Notes under the pieces: generated by a model | Seen by the model: only the letters and a program-made list of their open reading frames with translations | What the model was told of the DNA's origin: nothing | Database searches by the model: none | Program-made: the position numbers and the translations under genes | Shown here: piece by piece, positions 1 to 6,264 of the stretch | How positions within the stretch are numbered: position 1 is the stretch's first letter | How the letters are laid out: the number at the start of each line of letters is the position of its first letter | Origin: Methanocorpusculum sp. | GTDB lineage: Archaea; Halobacteriota; Methanomicrobia; Methanomicrobiales; Methanocorpusculaceae | Length of the DNA stretch: 11,316 nt | Assembly: GCA_029987045.1 (NCBI GenBank) | Contig: DALTWN010000015.1 | Location: 1-11,316 of the forward strand | Reading direction: 5' to 3'

Positions 1-1
1 G

Positions 2-55
2 GATTACCTGGCAAACCTCGATTCGCGAAAACACATCCTGGAACAGGGTGCCTGA
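2..55 (+). CDS. Possible C-terminal end of an upstream gene (partial)
   Basis: One frame is open from the window edge to a TGA at 53-55 and encodes the 17-residue tail DYLANLDSRKHILEQGA. The composition, charged and helix-like, suits a real protein end. Frame 1 is also open, to a TAG at 73-75, so the reading is not certain. No family can be assigned from so short a piece. The bases from 56 to the next start at 166 hold only a promoter and leader. Confidence 0.3.
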   Translation, partial: DYLANLDSRKHILEQGA

Positions 56-104
56 GCATCCCGCAGGCATTGTAGCCTGATGATACAGACGGCATTCCAC
101 AGGC

Positions 105-110
105 TATAAA
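105..110 (+). promoter_or_regulatory. Candidate TATA box for the tetrad-repeat gene
   Basis: TATAAA lies about 60 bases before the ATG at 166. An archaeal start about 25 bases further on would give a leader of roughly 30 bases. That leader would contain GGAGG at 156-160, five bases before the ATG, which is a good Shine-Dalgarno sequence. A second AT-rich stretch at 133-148 could also serve. The call is by position and motif only. Confidence 0.35.
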
Positions 111-165
111 CAAATCATTTATCCTATGACCTCTATATGAATAGTATAAGGAATCGGAGGATACA

Positions 166-570
166 ATGAGACCAGAAACACTTGCAGGAATCAATGCAAC
201 GAGAATAAAACGCGGAATCCAGTCGGGGGTAAAAGCCGGCATGGAATCCCCTGCCTTCATCGACATGAAATATGCGGCGATTGCCGGAGTAAAGGCCGGT
301 GTTCCGGCAGGCATCGTATCCGGTGCAAAGACCGGAGCGAAATCCGTATTCACTTGCGGCGTATCGGGGGCCCTGCGCAGAGCAGCAATCGCCGGACTGA
401 AGACCGGAGCGAAAGTCAGTGTCGTTACGGCAGTGAAATCAGGCATCATCCCGGCGACGGCAGCGGTTGCATCATCGGGAATCCGTGCGGGACTCATCGC
501 CGCACGCGAAGAGTCGGCAGACGGCACGGTCACGTATACCGTCGAGATGCCTGCAGACAAAACGTGTTGA
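166..570 (+). CDS. Hypothetical protein made of glycine-ended four-residue repeats
   Basis: The function is unknown and I do not recognise a family. The 134-residue protein starts at an ATG preceded by GGAGG at 156-160. Residues 14-113 can be cut into 25 consecutive tetrads with no slippage. The first position is mostly I, V, L, M, A or F and the fourth mostly G or A (for example IKRG, IQSG, VKAG, LKTG, VKSG, IRAG). Glycines 17, 21, 25, 41, 45, 49, 53, 57, 65, 77, 81, 93, 105 and 109 all share this register. Lys or Arg often fills position 2, so the repeat region is basic. The tail (114-134) is more acidic and ends in Cys134. There is no signal peptide and no clear membrane span. GxxxG spacing favours tight helix packing or membrane association, but that is inference. 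It appears monocistronic and has its own terminator. Confidence 0.75.
   Translation: MRPETLAGINATRIKRGIQSGVKAGMESPAFIDMKYAAIAGVKAGVPAGIVSGAKTGAKSVFTCGVSGALRRAAIAGLKTGAKVSVVTAVKSGIIPATAAVASSGIRAGLIAAREESADGTVTYTVEMPADKTC
205..504 (+). repeat. In-frame 12-bp (four-residue) repeat tract
   Basis: This stretch encodes the 25 tetrads of residues 14-113. The period is clear at protein level (hydrophobic-x-x-Gly/Ala) but only loose in the DNA, because codons vary between copies. The best-conserved core, [S/A]G-[V/A/L/I]-[K/R]-[A/T]G, occurs at residues 20-25, 40-45, 52-57, 76-81 and 104-109, with a weaker copy, TAVKSG, at 88-93. All offsets between them are multiples of four. Diverged codons under a kept register suggest selection on the protein, not a recent DNA expansion. 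Confidence 0.75.
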
Positions 571-576
571 AAACAG

Positions 577-605
577 TTTTTTAAAAAATGGGGGATTCGT
601 CCCCC
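577..605. terminator. Shared bidirectional terminator between convergent genes
   Basis: On the + strand, T6 at 577-582 follows the stop of the tetrad-repeat gene by six bases. Next to it, A6 at 583-588 is a T6 on the minus strand. It is preceded there by a perfect 6-bp hairpin, GGGGGA at 590-595 and TCCCCC at 600-605, with a 4-base loop (TTCG on +, CGAA on -). The minus-strand reading, hairpin then T-run, sits 12 bases past the rfcS stop. It resembles a classical intrinsic terminator. The + strand seems to rely on poly-T alone, as archaeal polymerases can. Confidence 0.65.
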
Positions 606-616
606 GGATTCATAAT

Positions 617-1582
617 TTATTCTGAGATTTTTGCGACGAACCGAGCGATGAGCGCATCCATCTGGATATCCGGATTCGCTCCTTCGCTCAGGCGGAAATC
701 GGTTTCTCCGATGGCGTCGATGAAATCCGCTTTGCGTTTGCGGTCCAGGTCTGCCGAGGTGGAGACGAACCGGTAGAGCTGGTTCAGGAGCTCGTTCGGT
801 GCGATTCCCTTGTCGTACATCAGGTGGGAGAGCATCCGGACTGCGGTCTCGAAATCGCCTGCCAGTACGACTTCCATCAGGTCGGCGATCTCTGCCGGAT
901 TCGCGGTCGAGGTGACGGCGTAGACATTGGCGGCGGTCACGGCAGGTGAAACGATGGCCGCTCCCTGCAACGCATTGATGGCTTTTCGCATATCGCCCTG
1001 TGCGACATAATATATTGCGGCGTATGCTTCTTCATCCAGGGTGATTCCTTCGTTCTTGGCAATCACATCCATCTGTTCGTGTACCGCTTCCCGGGTAAGC
1101 GGTTTGAACCGGTAGATTGCACACCGGCTCTGGATCGGATCGATGATCTTGGATGAATAGTTGCAGGACAGGATGAACCGGCAGGTCTCTGCATAGTTCT
1201 CCATGGTACGGCGAAGAGCAGCCTGTGCATCGTTGGTGAGGGCATCGGCTTCGTCGAGGAACAGGACCTTGAACTCGGCATCGCCGAGCGGAGAGGTGCG
1301 GGCGAACTGCTTGATCTGCGTCCTGACCACATCGATACCGCGTTCATCGGATGCATTGAGTTCTCTGAAGTTCATGCTCCAGGTATCGCCGAACATCTCG
1401 CGTGCAAGCGCTACGGCACAGGTGGTCTTGCCGATACCGGCGGAACCGGTGAAGAGAAGATGCGGCAGACTTTTAGATGATGCATAGAGTTTCAGGCGGT
1501 CGACGATCTCCTTCTGACCGACAACCTCGTCCAGTTTCCGTGGACGGTATTTTTCTATCCAGATATCCGGGGATGATTCCAT
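617..1582 (-). CDS. rfcS: Replication factor C small subunit (clamp loader ATPase)
   Basis: This is the AAA+ ATPase subunit that, with the large subunit RfcL, opens the PCNA sliding clamp and loads it on primed DNA. The 321-residue length is usual for archaeal RfcS. Visible motifs are the N-terminal [16 protein letters not shown] segment (residues 8-23), Walker A GSAGIGKT (46-53), Walker B LFLDEAD (107-113), sensor 1 SCNYSSK (139-145), the SRC arginine-finger motif (152-154) and sensor 2 GDMRKAIN (196-203). The C-terminal helical collar domain follows. Walker A has SAGI where many homologues have PPGT, a mild change that keeps the GKT core. No Shine-Dalgarno sequence precedes the ATG. A TTATTCAT element about 21-28 bases upstream would fit a leaderless or very short-leader mRNA. 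RfcL is not next door. It converges with the tetrad-repeat gene and shows no link to the RuBisCO operon upstream of it. Confidence 0.95.
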   Translation of the reverse strand: MESSPDIWIEKYRPRKLDEVVGQKEIVDRLKLYASSKSLPHLLFTGSAGIGKTTCAVALAREMFGDTWSMNFRELNASDERGIDVVRTQIKQFARTSPLGDAEFKVLFLDEADALTNDAQAALRRTMENYAETCRFILSCNYSSKIIDPIQSRCAIYRFKPLTREAVHEQMDVIAKNEGITLDEEAYAAIYYVAQGDMRKAINALQGAAIVSPAVTAANVYAVTSTANPAEIADLMEVVLAGDFETAVRMLSHLMYDKGIAPNELLNQLYRFVSTSADLDRKRKADFIDAIGETDFRLSEGANPDIQMDALIARFVAKISE

Positions 1583-1677
1583 GTTACTATATTGGTCGCC
1601 GTAATGAATAATGATATGTGTTTTTCCAGGATGGATGGAACACGGTCAGTTCGGCGGATTTTCGCGGATTCTGCCGG

Positions 1678-1684
1678 AAAAAAA
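1678..1684 (-). terminator. Poly-T terminator after the RuBisCO gene
   Basis: A run of seven A on the + strand reads as T7 on the minus strand, starting seven bases past the rbcL stop. No strong hairpin comes before it, which is acceptable for archaeal poly-T termination. The remaining bases to the rfcS start at 1582 hold the rfcS promoter region and no gene. Confidence 0.5.
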
Positions 1685-1691
1685 GAATTGA

Positions 1692-2906
1692 TTATGCGTC
1701 GCCCCATTTGGCGAGCGCTTTGGCGAGTTCCTGGTGGGTCTTTGCGTATTCCTTTGCGGGAATGCCCTTGACCGCGGCTTCGGCCGCCTGTACGAACGCA
1801 CGTGCTCCGGCTGCCGTTCCGTCCGGATGACCGTGGATTCCGCCGCCTGCCTGCAGTACGATATCGGTGCCGAGTTTCGCGATTTCCGCGGCGGCTTTTC
1901 CGGGATGCAGACCGCCGGATGCGACCGGGAAGACGGGTTTTATTCCCTCGATCTTCTTCGTGATCTCACGGTTGTCTCCAAGAACTTCGTCGGCTTTTCC
2001 GCCCATCTTGCCGGAGACCGTTCCGGTATGCAACTGGTCGCCGCCGGCAGACCGGACAAGGATGGCGATCGGACGCATGGCGATACCGTGCTGCGGGTTT
2101 CTGGTAAGTGCTCCGTGCATGGTGCGGTGGACGTGGATCGGAACGGTGATGAACGGATCCTCGGCGAGTGCCTGGATTGCAGAAAATCCTGCAGTCAGGA
2201 CATCGACCATCAGCATGTTGGCACCGGCCTTGACCGCTGCATGTGCGGTTTCCACGATCCTGTCGCCGCCGGTCGTGACATTGACCGCATACAGGACCTG
2301 TTTTCCGGTCTCGTCCTTTGCCTTGTCCAGGGCGTCCATGACGAGGGAAAGACGTTCCTGCAGCGGACAGAATGCCTGGTTCGTCAGTGTCTCGTCGTCC
2401 TTGATGAGATCGAGGCCGCCGATTGCCGCCTGATACGCCACTTCTGCCGTGTCCTTCGGATTCAGACCCACTTTCGGTTTGATGATGGTTCCGACATGCG
2501 GACGTCTGCTGGTTTCGGTACCCACCAGTCTGCGCACGCCTTCGATACCGAACTTCGGGCCGCATCCCATCAGTTCACGCGGCATCTCCATGTCGGTGAG
2601 TCTGACTGCTTCCAGTTTGCCGAGTCCGAACAGGTTGCCGGCGATGACCGACAGGTACTGCGGGATGTTGCCCGGTTCGAAGATCTCGTACGGGTATCTG
2701 ATACGGGTGAAGTATCCTCCGGCATCTGCCGGTTTTATGTCGAGGACTTCGCCGTCGAGTGCATGGACATAGGCGGTCCGGTCGTTGACGGTCGACAGGT
2801 CGGTCCAGGTTCCGGTGGTCTGTTCTTCGCAGATGGCATGTGCTGCGAATTCTGCGGTCACTCCCTGTTTCGGGCGGTAGTAGTAGGTTGCAATAAGGTC
2901 TTTCAT
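1692..2906 (-). CDS. rbcL: Ribulose-1,5-bisphosphate carboxylase, archaeal form III
   Basis: It fixes CO2 onto ribulose-1,5-bisphosphate to give two 3-phosphoglycerates. In archaea this serves AMP and nucleoside breakdown, not a Calvin cycle. With the start at 2906 the protein has 404 residues and begins MKDLIATYYYRPKQG; the ATG at 2924 would add six unlikely residues. Active-site residues all seem present: Glu28 and Thr33/Trp34 in EEQTTGTW, Asn91, Lys143 and Lys145 in TIIKPKVGL, carbamylated Lys169 with Asp171 and Glu172 in LIKDDE, His260-Arg261, His293, loop-6 Lys300 in SGKMGG, Ser330, and GGG at 354-356. No small-subunit gene is nearby, as expected for form III. Its ATG overlaps the e2b2 stop in ATGA, and a GGGAGG lies ten bases upstream inside e2b2. 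The two genes are therefore cotranscribed and probably translationally coupled. Confidence 0.95.
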   Translation of the reverse strand: MKDLIATYYYRPKQGVTAEFAAHAICEEQTTGTWTDLSTVNDRTAYVHALDGEVLDIKPADAGGYFTRIRYPYEIFEPGNIPQYLSVIAGNLFGLGKLEAVRLTDMEMPRELMGCGPKFGIEGVRRLVGTETSRRPHVGTIIKPKVGLNPKDTAEVAYQAAIGGLDLIKDDETLTNQAFCPLQERLSLVMDALDKAKDETGKQVLYAVNVTTGGDRIVETAHAAVKAGANMLMVDVLTAGFSAIQALAEDPFITVPIHVHRTMHGALTRNPQHGIAMRPIAILVRSAGGDQLHTGTVSGKMGGKADEVLGDNREITKKIEGIKPVFPVASGGLHPGKAAAEIAKLGTDIVLQAGGGIHGHPDGTAAGARAFVQAAEAAVKGIPAKEYAKTHQELAKALAKWGDA

Positions 2907-3829
2907 AATTCTGATGCCTCCCATCCGAGATGTTCTTTGATGATGAAATAGGCGAGCTGCGGCGGCATCGCTCCTTCTTCGGTTGCAATGAGATCGACGT
3001 ATCCGGCGGGCGTCACGTCGAACACCGGGTTCCGGATCGTGACATAGGGCAGTTCCCTGGCGATTTCGTCAGGCAGTATTTCCGCGGTCGGCCGTTCCTC
3101 GATCTCGATACGTGTTCCTGCCATGGTCTGCGGAGCGAACTTGAATGTTTCCGCAGCCACGATGAAGTTCTTGCGGGCGTTGTGTGCGGCTGCAGCGAGC
3201 TGCGAGGTTCCGATCTTGTTGATCACCGCTCCGTTGCTCGTGATCGCATCCGCACCGACGATGACGAGATCGGCTTTCGGCATGAAATAGCGGACGGCAG
3301 AATCGACAATGTAGGTGGTTGGAATCTTATGCTCGTTGAGCGTCTGTATGGTCAGCAGACCCTGGTTCCACGGCCGGACCTCGGTCGCGATGACCTTGAT
3401 GTCCTTTCCCTGCTCCTTCGCCCGGATGATGCCGGCAAGTGCCGCTTTCGAGTTGCAGTGGGTCATGATCGTATCGCCGTCATTGATGCGTGCGGCACAG
3501 ATCTCCGCGATGGTGTCCAGAGCCGATTCCGCTTTCCGGATGAACGTATCCGCCCGGTCGACGACGTCGCGGACCGCGTCTTCGGTCGATGTCGCGGATT
3601 TCAGACCGCGGATAGTGATGCGTACCGCATTCGGGAGAGACACCGCAGTGGGCCGGGTTGCGACCAGGATTTCCGCTCCTCTGTTCATCTCCGTGATGAA
3701 CTCGGGGAGATTCAGGTGCCGGTGTTCCAGCGCATGGTCACGGAGTGCAGCTGCGGCAGACCGTGCGATCTTTCCGGCACCCCTGATTTCCATACTCTTA
3801 ATCTTCTCGGCAGTATCAAGTAGAGACAT
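2903..3829 (-). CDS. e2b2: Ribose-1,5-bisphosphate isomerase (eIF-2B-like)
   Basis: It converts ribose-1,5-bisphosphate, made by AMP phosphorylase, into ribulose-1,5-bisphosphate for RuBisCO. The 308-residue protein has the eIF-2B alpha/beta/delta-like fold. Residues 121-133 contain the MTHCNSKAALAGI segment and 190-208 contain VGADAITSNGAVINKIGT. Cys125 and Asp194 lie 69 residues apart. From memory, the catalytic Cys133 and Asp202 of the Thermococcus kodakarensis enzyme have the same spacing. Related alternatives are methylthioribose-1-phosphate isomerase and a true eIF-2B subunit, but the direct overlap with rbcL settles the role. The start at 3829 keeps a full N-terminus. No Shine-Dalgarno sequence is evident, and the TTTATT element about 30 bases upstream suggests a very short leader. 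Confidence 0.93.
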   Translation of the reverse strand: MSLLDTAEKIKSMEIRGAGKIARSAAAALRDHALEHRHLNLPEFITEMNRGAEILVATRPTAVSLPNAVRITIRGLKSATSTEDAVRDVVDRADTFIRKAESALDTIAEICAARINDGDTIMTHCNSKAALAGIIRAKEQGKDIKVIATEVRPWNQGLLTIQTLNEHKIPTTYIVDSAVRYFMPKADLVIVGADAITSNGAVINKIGTSQLAAAAHNARKNFIVAAETFKFAPQTMAGTRIEIEERPTAEILPDEIARELPYVTIRNPVFDVTPAGYVDLIATEEGAMPPQLAYFIIKEHLGWEASEL

Positions 3830-3853
3830 ACGTACTAGTATCTATAGGCAGTC

Positions 3854-3864
3854 TTGAATAAATG
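3854..3864 (-). promoter_or_regulatory. Candidate TATA element of the e2b2-rbcL operon
   Basis: Read on the minus strand, the segment gives GCATTTATTCA, an AT-rich TATA-like element centred about 30 bases before the e2b2 ATG. That spacing predicts transcription starting at or just before the start codon. The call rests on spacing and composition only. Confidence 0.35.
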
Positions 3865-3878
3865 CTTATGGTATGGGG

Positions 3879-3893
3879 ACTGTTCCGGACAGT
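3879..3893. promoter_or_regulatory. Inverted repeat in the divergent promoter region
   Basis: ACTGT at 3879-3883 and ACAGT at 3889-3893 form 5-bp arms around TCCGG. The element lies between the e2b2 operon start (3829) and the transporter start (3940). From there it could control either promoter. Five-base arms are short enough to arise by chance. Confidence 0.25.
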
Positions 3894-3939
3894 ATCTATT
3901 ATCGTTTTGGAGATGTAAACAATACAGAAGTTATAAGGT

Positions 3940-5538
3940 ATGGCTACCAGCAGGACATTCCGGTTATCGGCGGAGAGTGTAAGTGAAATCAGTCTGCTTA
4001 CCGCTCAGACGCTGAAAGAGGAAAAGATCAATGCCTACGATGCGGAACGGCTGAACGATGCAGTCAGGACGGTACTCGGCCGCTGGCTCGAAGGACTGGG
4101 CGAGAATGCGGAATGTGTGTTCCGTTCGGGAACCAAACTCCGCAGACAGTATATCACCCTGACGGCTCCGGGCCAGAAAGTCAATCCGTTCGGCGGCGAA
4201 GGTGACTGTGTCCTAAGCGGCGGAAACTCGGTACAGACTCTGCTCGCGAACATGGGTCTGGTTCCGTCGTACCATTACACCAACGGTGAAAACCAGATCA
4301 CCATCATGCCCAAGCGGACGAAAAAGAATCCGCTGATTTTCCTTGGTATCGCAATCTTCTTCGGCGTCGTGGTCGGTCTGCTCTGTCATCTCCTGCCGGA
4401 CCAGATGCGTCTCGATTTCGGGACAATCATCGTCACACCGCTGTTCAATACCCTGATAGGCATTCTGGTCGCCGCGGCACTGCCGATGATGTTCCTCTCG
4501 CTCGTGTGGGGTATCTATAGTATCGGTGATACCGCTACGCTTGGCCGTATCGGAAAAAAGGTCATTGCCCGGTACTTCGGCCGTATCTACTTCACGCTGT
4601 TCATCTGTGCCCTGGTATCCCTGCCGTTCTTCCCGATTGCGGTTTCCGGCGACATGTCGGGAACGACCGAATTCGTCTCTATCTGGAACATGCTCCTGGG
4701 TATCGCCCCGGACAATCTGTTCACGCCGTTCACGAGCGGAAACACCCTGCAGCTGATCTTCCTTGCTATCGTCTTCGGACTTGCCATGCTCACGCTCAAC
4801 AAGAAGATTCCGTCGATCGTGCAGCTCGTGTCTCAGGCAAACAGCATCATCCAGCTGGTGATGGAATGGATTACCGCATTCCTGCCGTTCCTGGTTTTCA
4901 TCAGTGTTCTCAATCTGATGCTCTCGGATACACTGAACAATATCGGCGAGTTCGCGATTCTCTTTGTCATCCTGCTGCTGTCGGTGATTGCGAACCTGAT
5001 CCTGATGGGCGGAGAGGTCACGATTTTCCAGAAACTGTCACCGAAGACGCTGATTCGCAAATTCGCTCCTTCGTTCCTGGTAGCACTGAGTACCGCATCG
5101 TCTGCAGCGACATTCTCGACCAACATGCACTGCTGTGAGAAACGGCTCGGTATCGCAAAACGGCTGGTCAATTTCGGTGTCCCGCTGGGAACGGCATTCT
5201 CCCGTCCGGGGCATGCAGTGACCTTTTTCTGTGTGTGTCTGTTCATGGCGAACTATTTCGGCATCACGATCACCATTTCCTGGATCGTGATTGCCATCAT
5301 CTCTTCCGGTCTGCTTGCTCTGGCAGTTCCGCCGGTGCCCGGAGGAGGTATCGCCTGTTATTCCATTCTGTTCCTGCAGCTCGGTCTTCCGGTGGAAGCT
5401 ATCGGTATCGCCGTTGTTCTTGAGATTCTGCTTGATTTCATCAGCACCGCGCTCAATATGGTTGCAGTCCCGGTCGACCTGGTCCATGTCGCCGATAAAC
5501 TGGAAATGGTCGATCACGACGTTCTGAAGAAGGAGTAA
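3940..5538 (+). CDS. Dicarboxylate/amino-acid:cation symporter family transporter with N-terminal cytosolic domain
   Basis: This membrane carrier belongs to the DAACS (GltP/GltPh) family, which imports dicarboxylates or amino acids with cations. It has 532 residues, about 110-120 more than a minimal homologue. Residues 1-125 are soluble and resemble a degenerate HATPase-like fold (AERLNDAVRTVLGRWLEGLG at 35-54, then TAPGQKVNPFGG at 75-86). The transporter core starts near residue 130, after a basic KRTKK stretch. HP1 is recognisable at STASSAATFST (384-394), HP2 at PPVPGGG (464-470) and TM8 at 493-515. The NMDGT signature of TM7 reads SRPGH (421-425). In TM8, Asp499, Thr503 and Asn506 remain, but the usual Arg is Ser502 and the final sodium-site Asp is Val510. 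Substrate and coupling ion therefore cannot be assumed. The start codon has only a weak, very close AAGG. It is followed one base later by the DUF5714-type gene. Confidence 0.85.
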   Translation: MATSRTFRLSAESVSEISLLTAQTLKEEKINAYDAERLNDAVRTVLGRWLEGLGENAECVFRSGTKLRRQYITLTAPGQKVNPFGGEGDCVLSGGNSVQTLLANMGLVPSYHYTNGENQITIMPKRTKKNPLIFLGIAIFFGVVVGLLCHLLPDQMRLDFGTIIVTPLFNTLIGILVAAALPMMFLSLVWGIYSIGDTATLGRIGKKVIARYFGRIYFTLFICALVSLPFFPIAVSGDMSGTTEFVSIWNMLLGIAPDNLFTPFTSGNTLQLIFLAIVFGLAMLTLNKKIPSIVQLVSQANSIIQLVMEWITAFLPFLVFISVLNLMLSDTLNNIGEFAILFVILLLSVIANLILMGGEVTIFQKLSPKTLIRKFAPSFLVALSTASSAATFSTNMHCCEKRLGIAKRLVNFGVPLGTAFSRPGHAVTFFCVCLFMANYFGITITISWIVIAIISSGLLALAVPPVPGGGIACYSILFLQLGLPVEAIGIAVVLEILLDFISTALNMVAVPVDLVHVADKLEMVDHDVLKKE

Positions 5539-5539
5539 G

Positions 5540-6235
5540 ATGACAGAAAAAACCGGATGTCTGCTCTGCGGTGAACCGCTTGAATATCTTGAGACCGCCG
5601 AATCAATGGAATGCAGTATCTGTGGCCGTGAATTTCAGAGTACGGTACGGTGCAGGAACGGCCATTATGTCTGTGATGAATGCCATGCATCTCCTGCCTA
5701 TGCTGTTATCAGGCATGTCTGTCTGCATACATCATCCACCAATCCAATCGAGATTGCCGATTTGATCATGCAGTCTCCGGCAATCCATATGCATGGACCT
5801 GAACATCATGTGCTGGTAGGCTCGGCCCTTCTGGCGGCATATGCGAATGCCGGAGGAACAATCGACCGTGCCCGTGCTCTTGATATGATTCAGGCCCGTG
5901 GTTCCAAAATCCCTGGGGGATTCTGCGGATATGCCGGATCATGCGGTGCTGCGTTGTCTGCCGGCATCTTTCTATCGGTGGCGCTCGGAACCACCCCGCT
6001 TTCAGATGAGAACTGGGCACGCGGCATGCGGCTGACTGCAGCATGTCTGTCTGCCATCGCGGAACTTGGCGGCCCGCGGTGCTGCAAGCGGGATACGTTT
6101 GTTGCCATGCAGACAACCGCCGCATTTCTTGAACGTGAGTTGTCTGTCCATCTGGATATTCCGGAACGTATCGCCTGTACTTTCTCGGCATTGAACCATG
6201 AATGTCTGCAGGACCGGTGTCCGTTCCATCCGTAA
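5540..6235 (+). CDS. Cysteine-rich DUF5714-type protein with N-terminal zinc ribbon
   Basis: The molecular function is not established. The 231-residue protein starts with a probable zinc-binding module: Cys7/Cys10, Cys25/Cys28, Cys38, His42, Cys45/Cys48. The C-terminal part (about 80-231) matches my memory of DUF5714 domains, with HMHGPEHH (83-90), GGFCGYAGSCG (126-136), GGPRCCKRDT (177-186) and the ending ECLQDRCPFHP. In other genomes such domains accompany radical-SAM enzymes or methyltransferases of unknown pathway, and none is visible here. The many conserved Cys and His suggest metal or redox chemistry; that is inference. The protein is cytosolic, with no signal peptide. The ATG lies one base after the transporter stop and AAGGAG at 5530-5535 precedes it. 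It is thus cotranscribed and probably coupled with the transporter, which hints at a shared substrate. Confidence 0.75.
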   Translation: MTEKTGCLLCGEPLEYLETAESMECSICGREFQSTVRCRNGHYVCDECHASPAYAVIRHVCLHTSSTNPIEIADLIMQSPAIHMHGPEHHVLVGSALLAAYANAGGTIDRARALDMIQARGSKIPGGFCGYAGSCGAALSAGIFLSVALGTTPLSDENWARGMRLTAACLSAIAELGGPRCCKRDTFVAMQTTAAFLERELSVHLDIPERIACTFSALNHECLQDRCPFHP

Positions 6236-6250
6236 GTATTGAACCGCGTG

Positions 6251-6257
6251 AAAAAAA
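6251..6257 (-). terminator. Poly-T terminator for the small exported-protein gene
   Basis: Seven A on the + strand give T7 on the minus strand, seven bases past the stop of the minus-strand gene. The + strand gene ending at 6235 has no T-run of its own in the 29-base convergent gap. Confidence 0.45.
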
Positions 6258-6264
6258 GAACGGA

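Noticed and set aside
1734..2951. A 405-codon open frame on the + strand, antisense to the RuBisCO gene
   Set aside because: The opposite strand encodes a RuBisCO with all catalytic motifs. The + translation is rich in Cys, Arg, Asp and Gly without any family pattern, as expected of a shadow in a moderately GC-rich gene.
2930..3823. A 297-codon open frame on the + strand, antisense to e2b2
   Set aside because: It mirrors the isomerase gene almost end to end, has odd composition and no ribosome site, and matches nothing I recognise.
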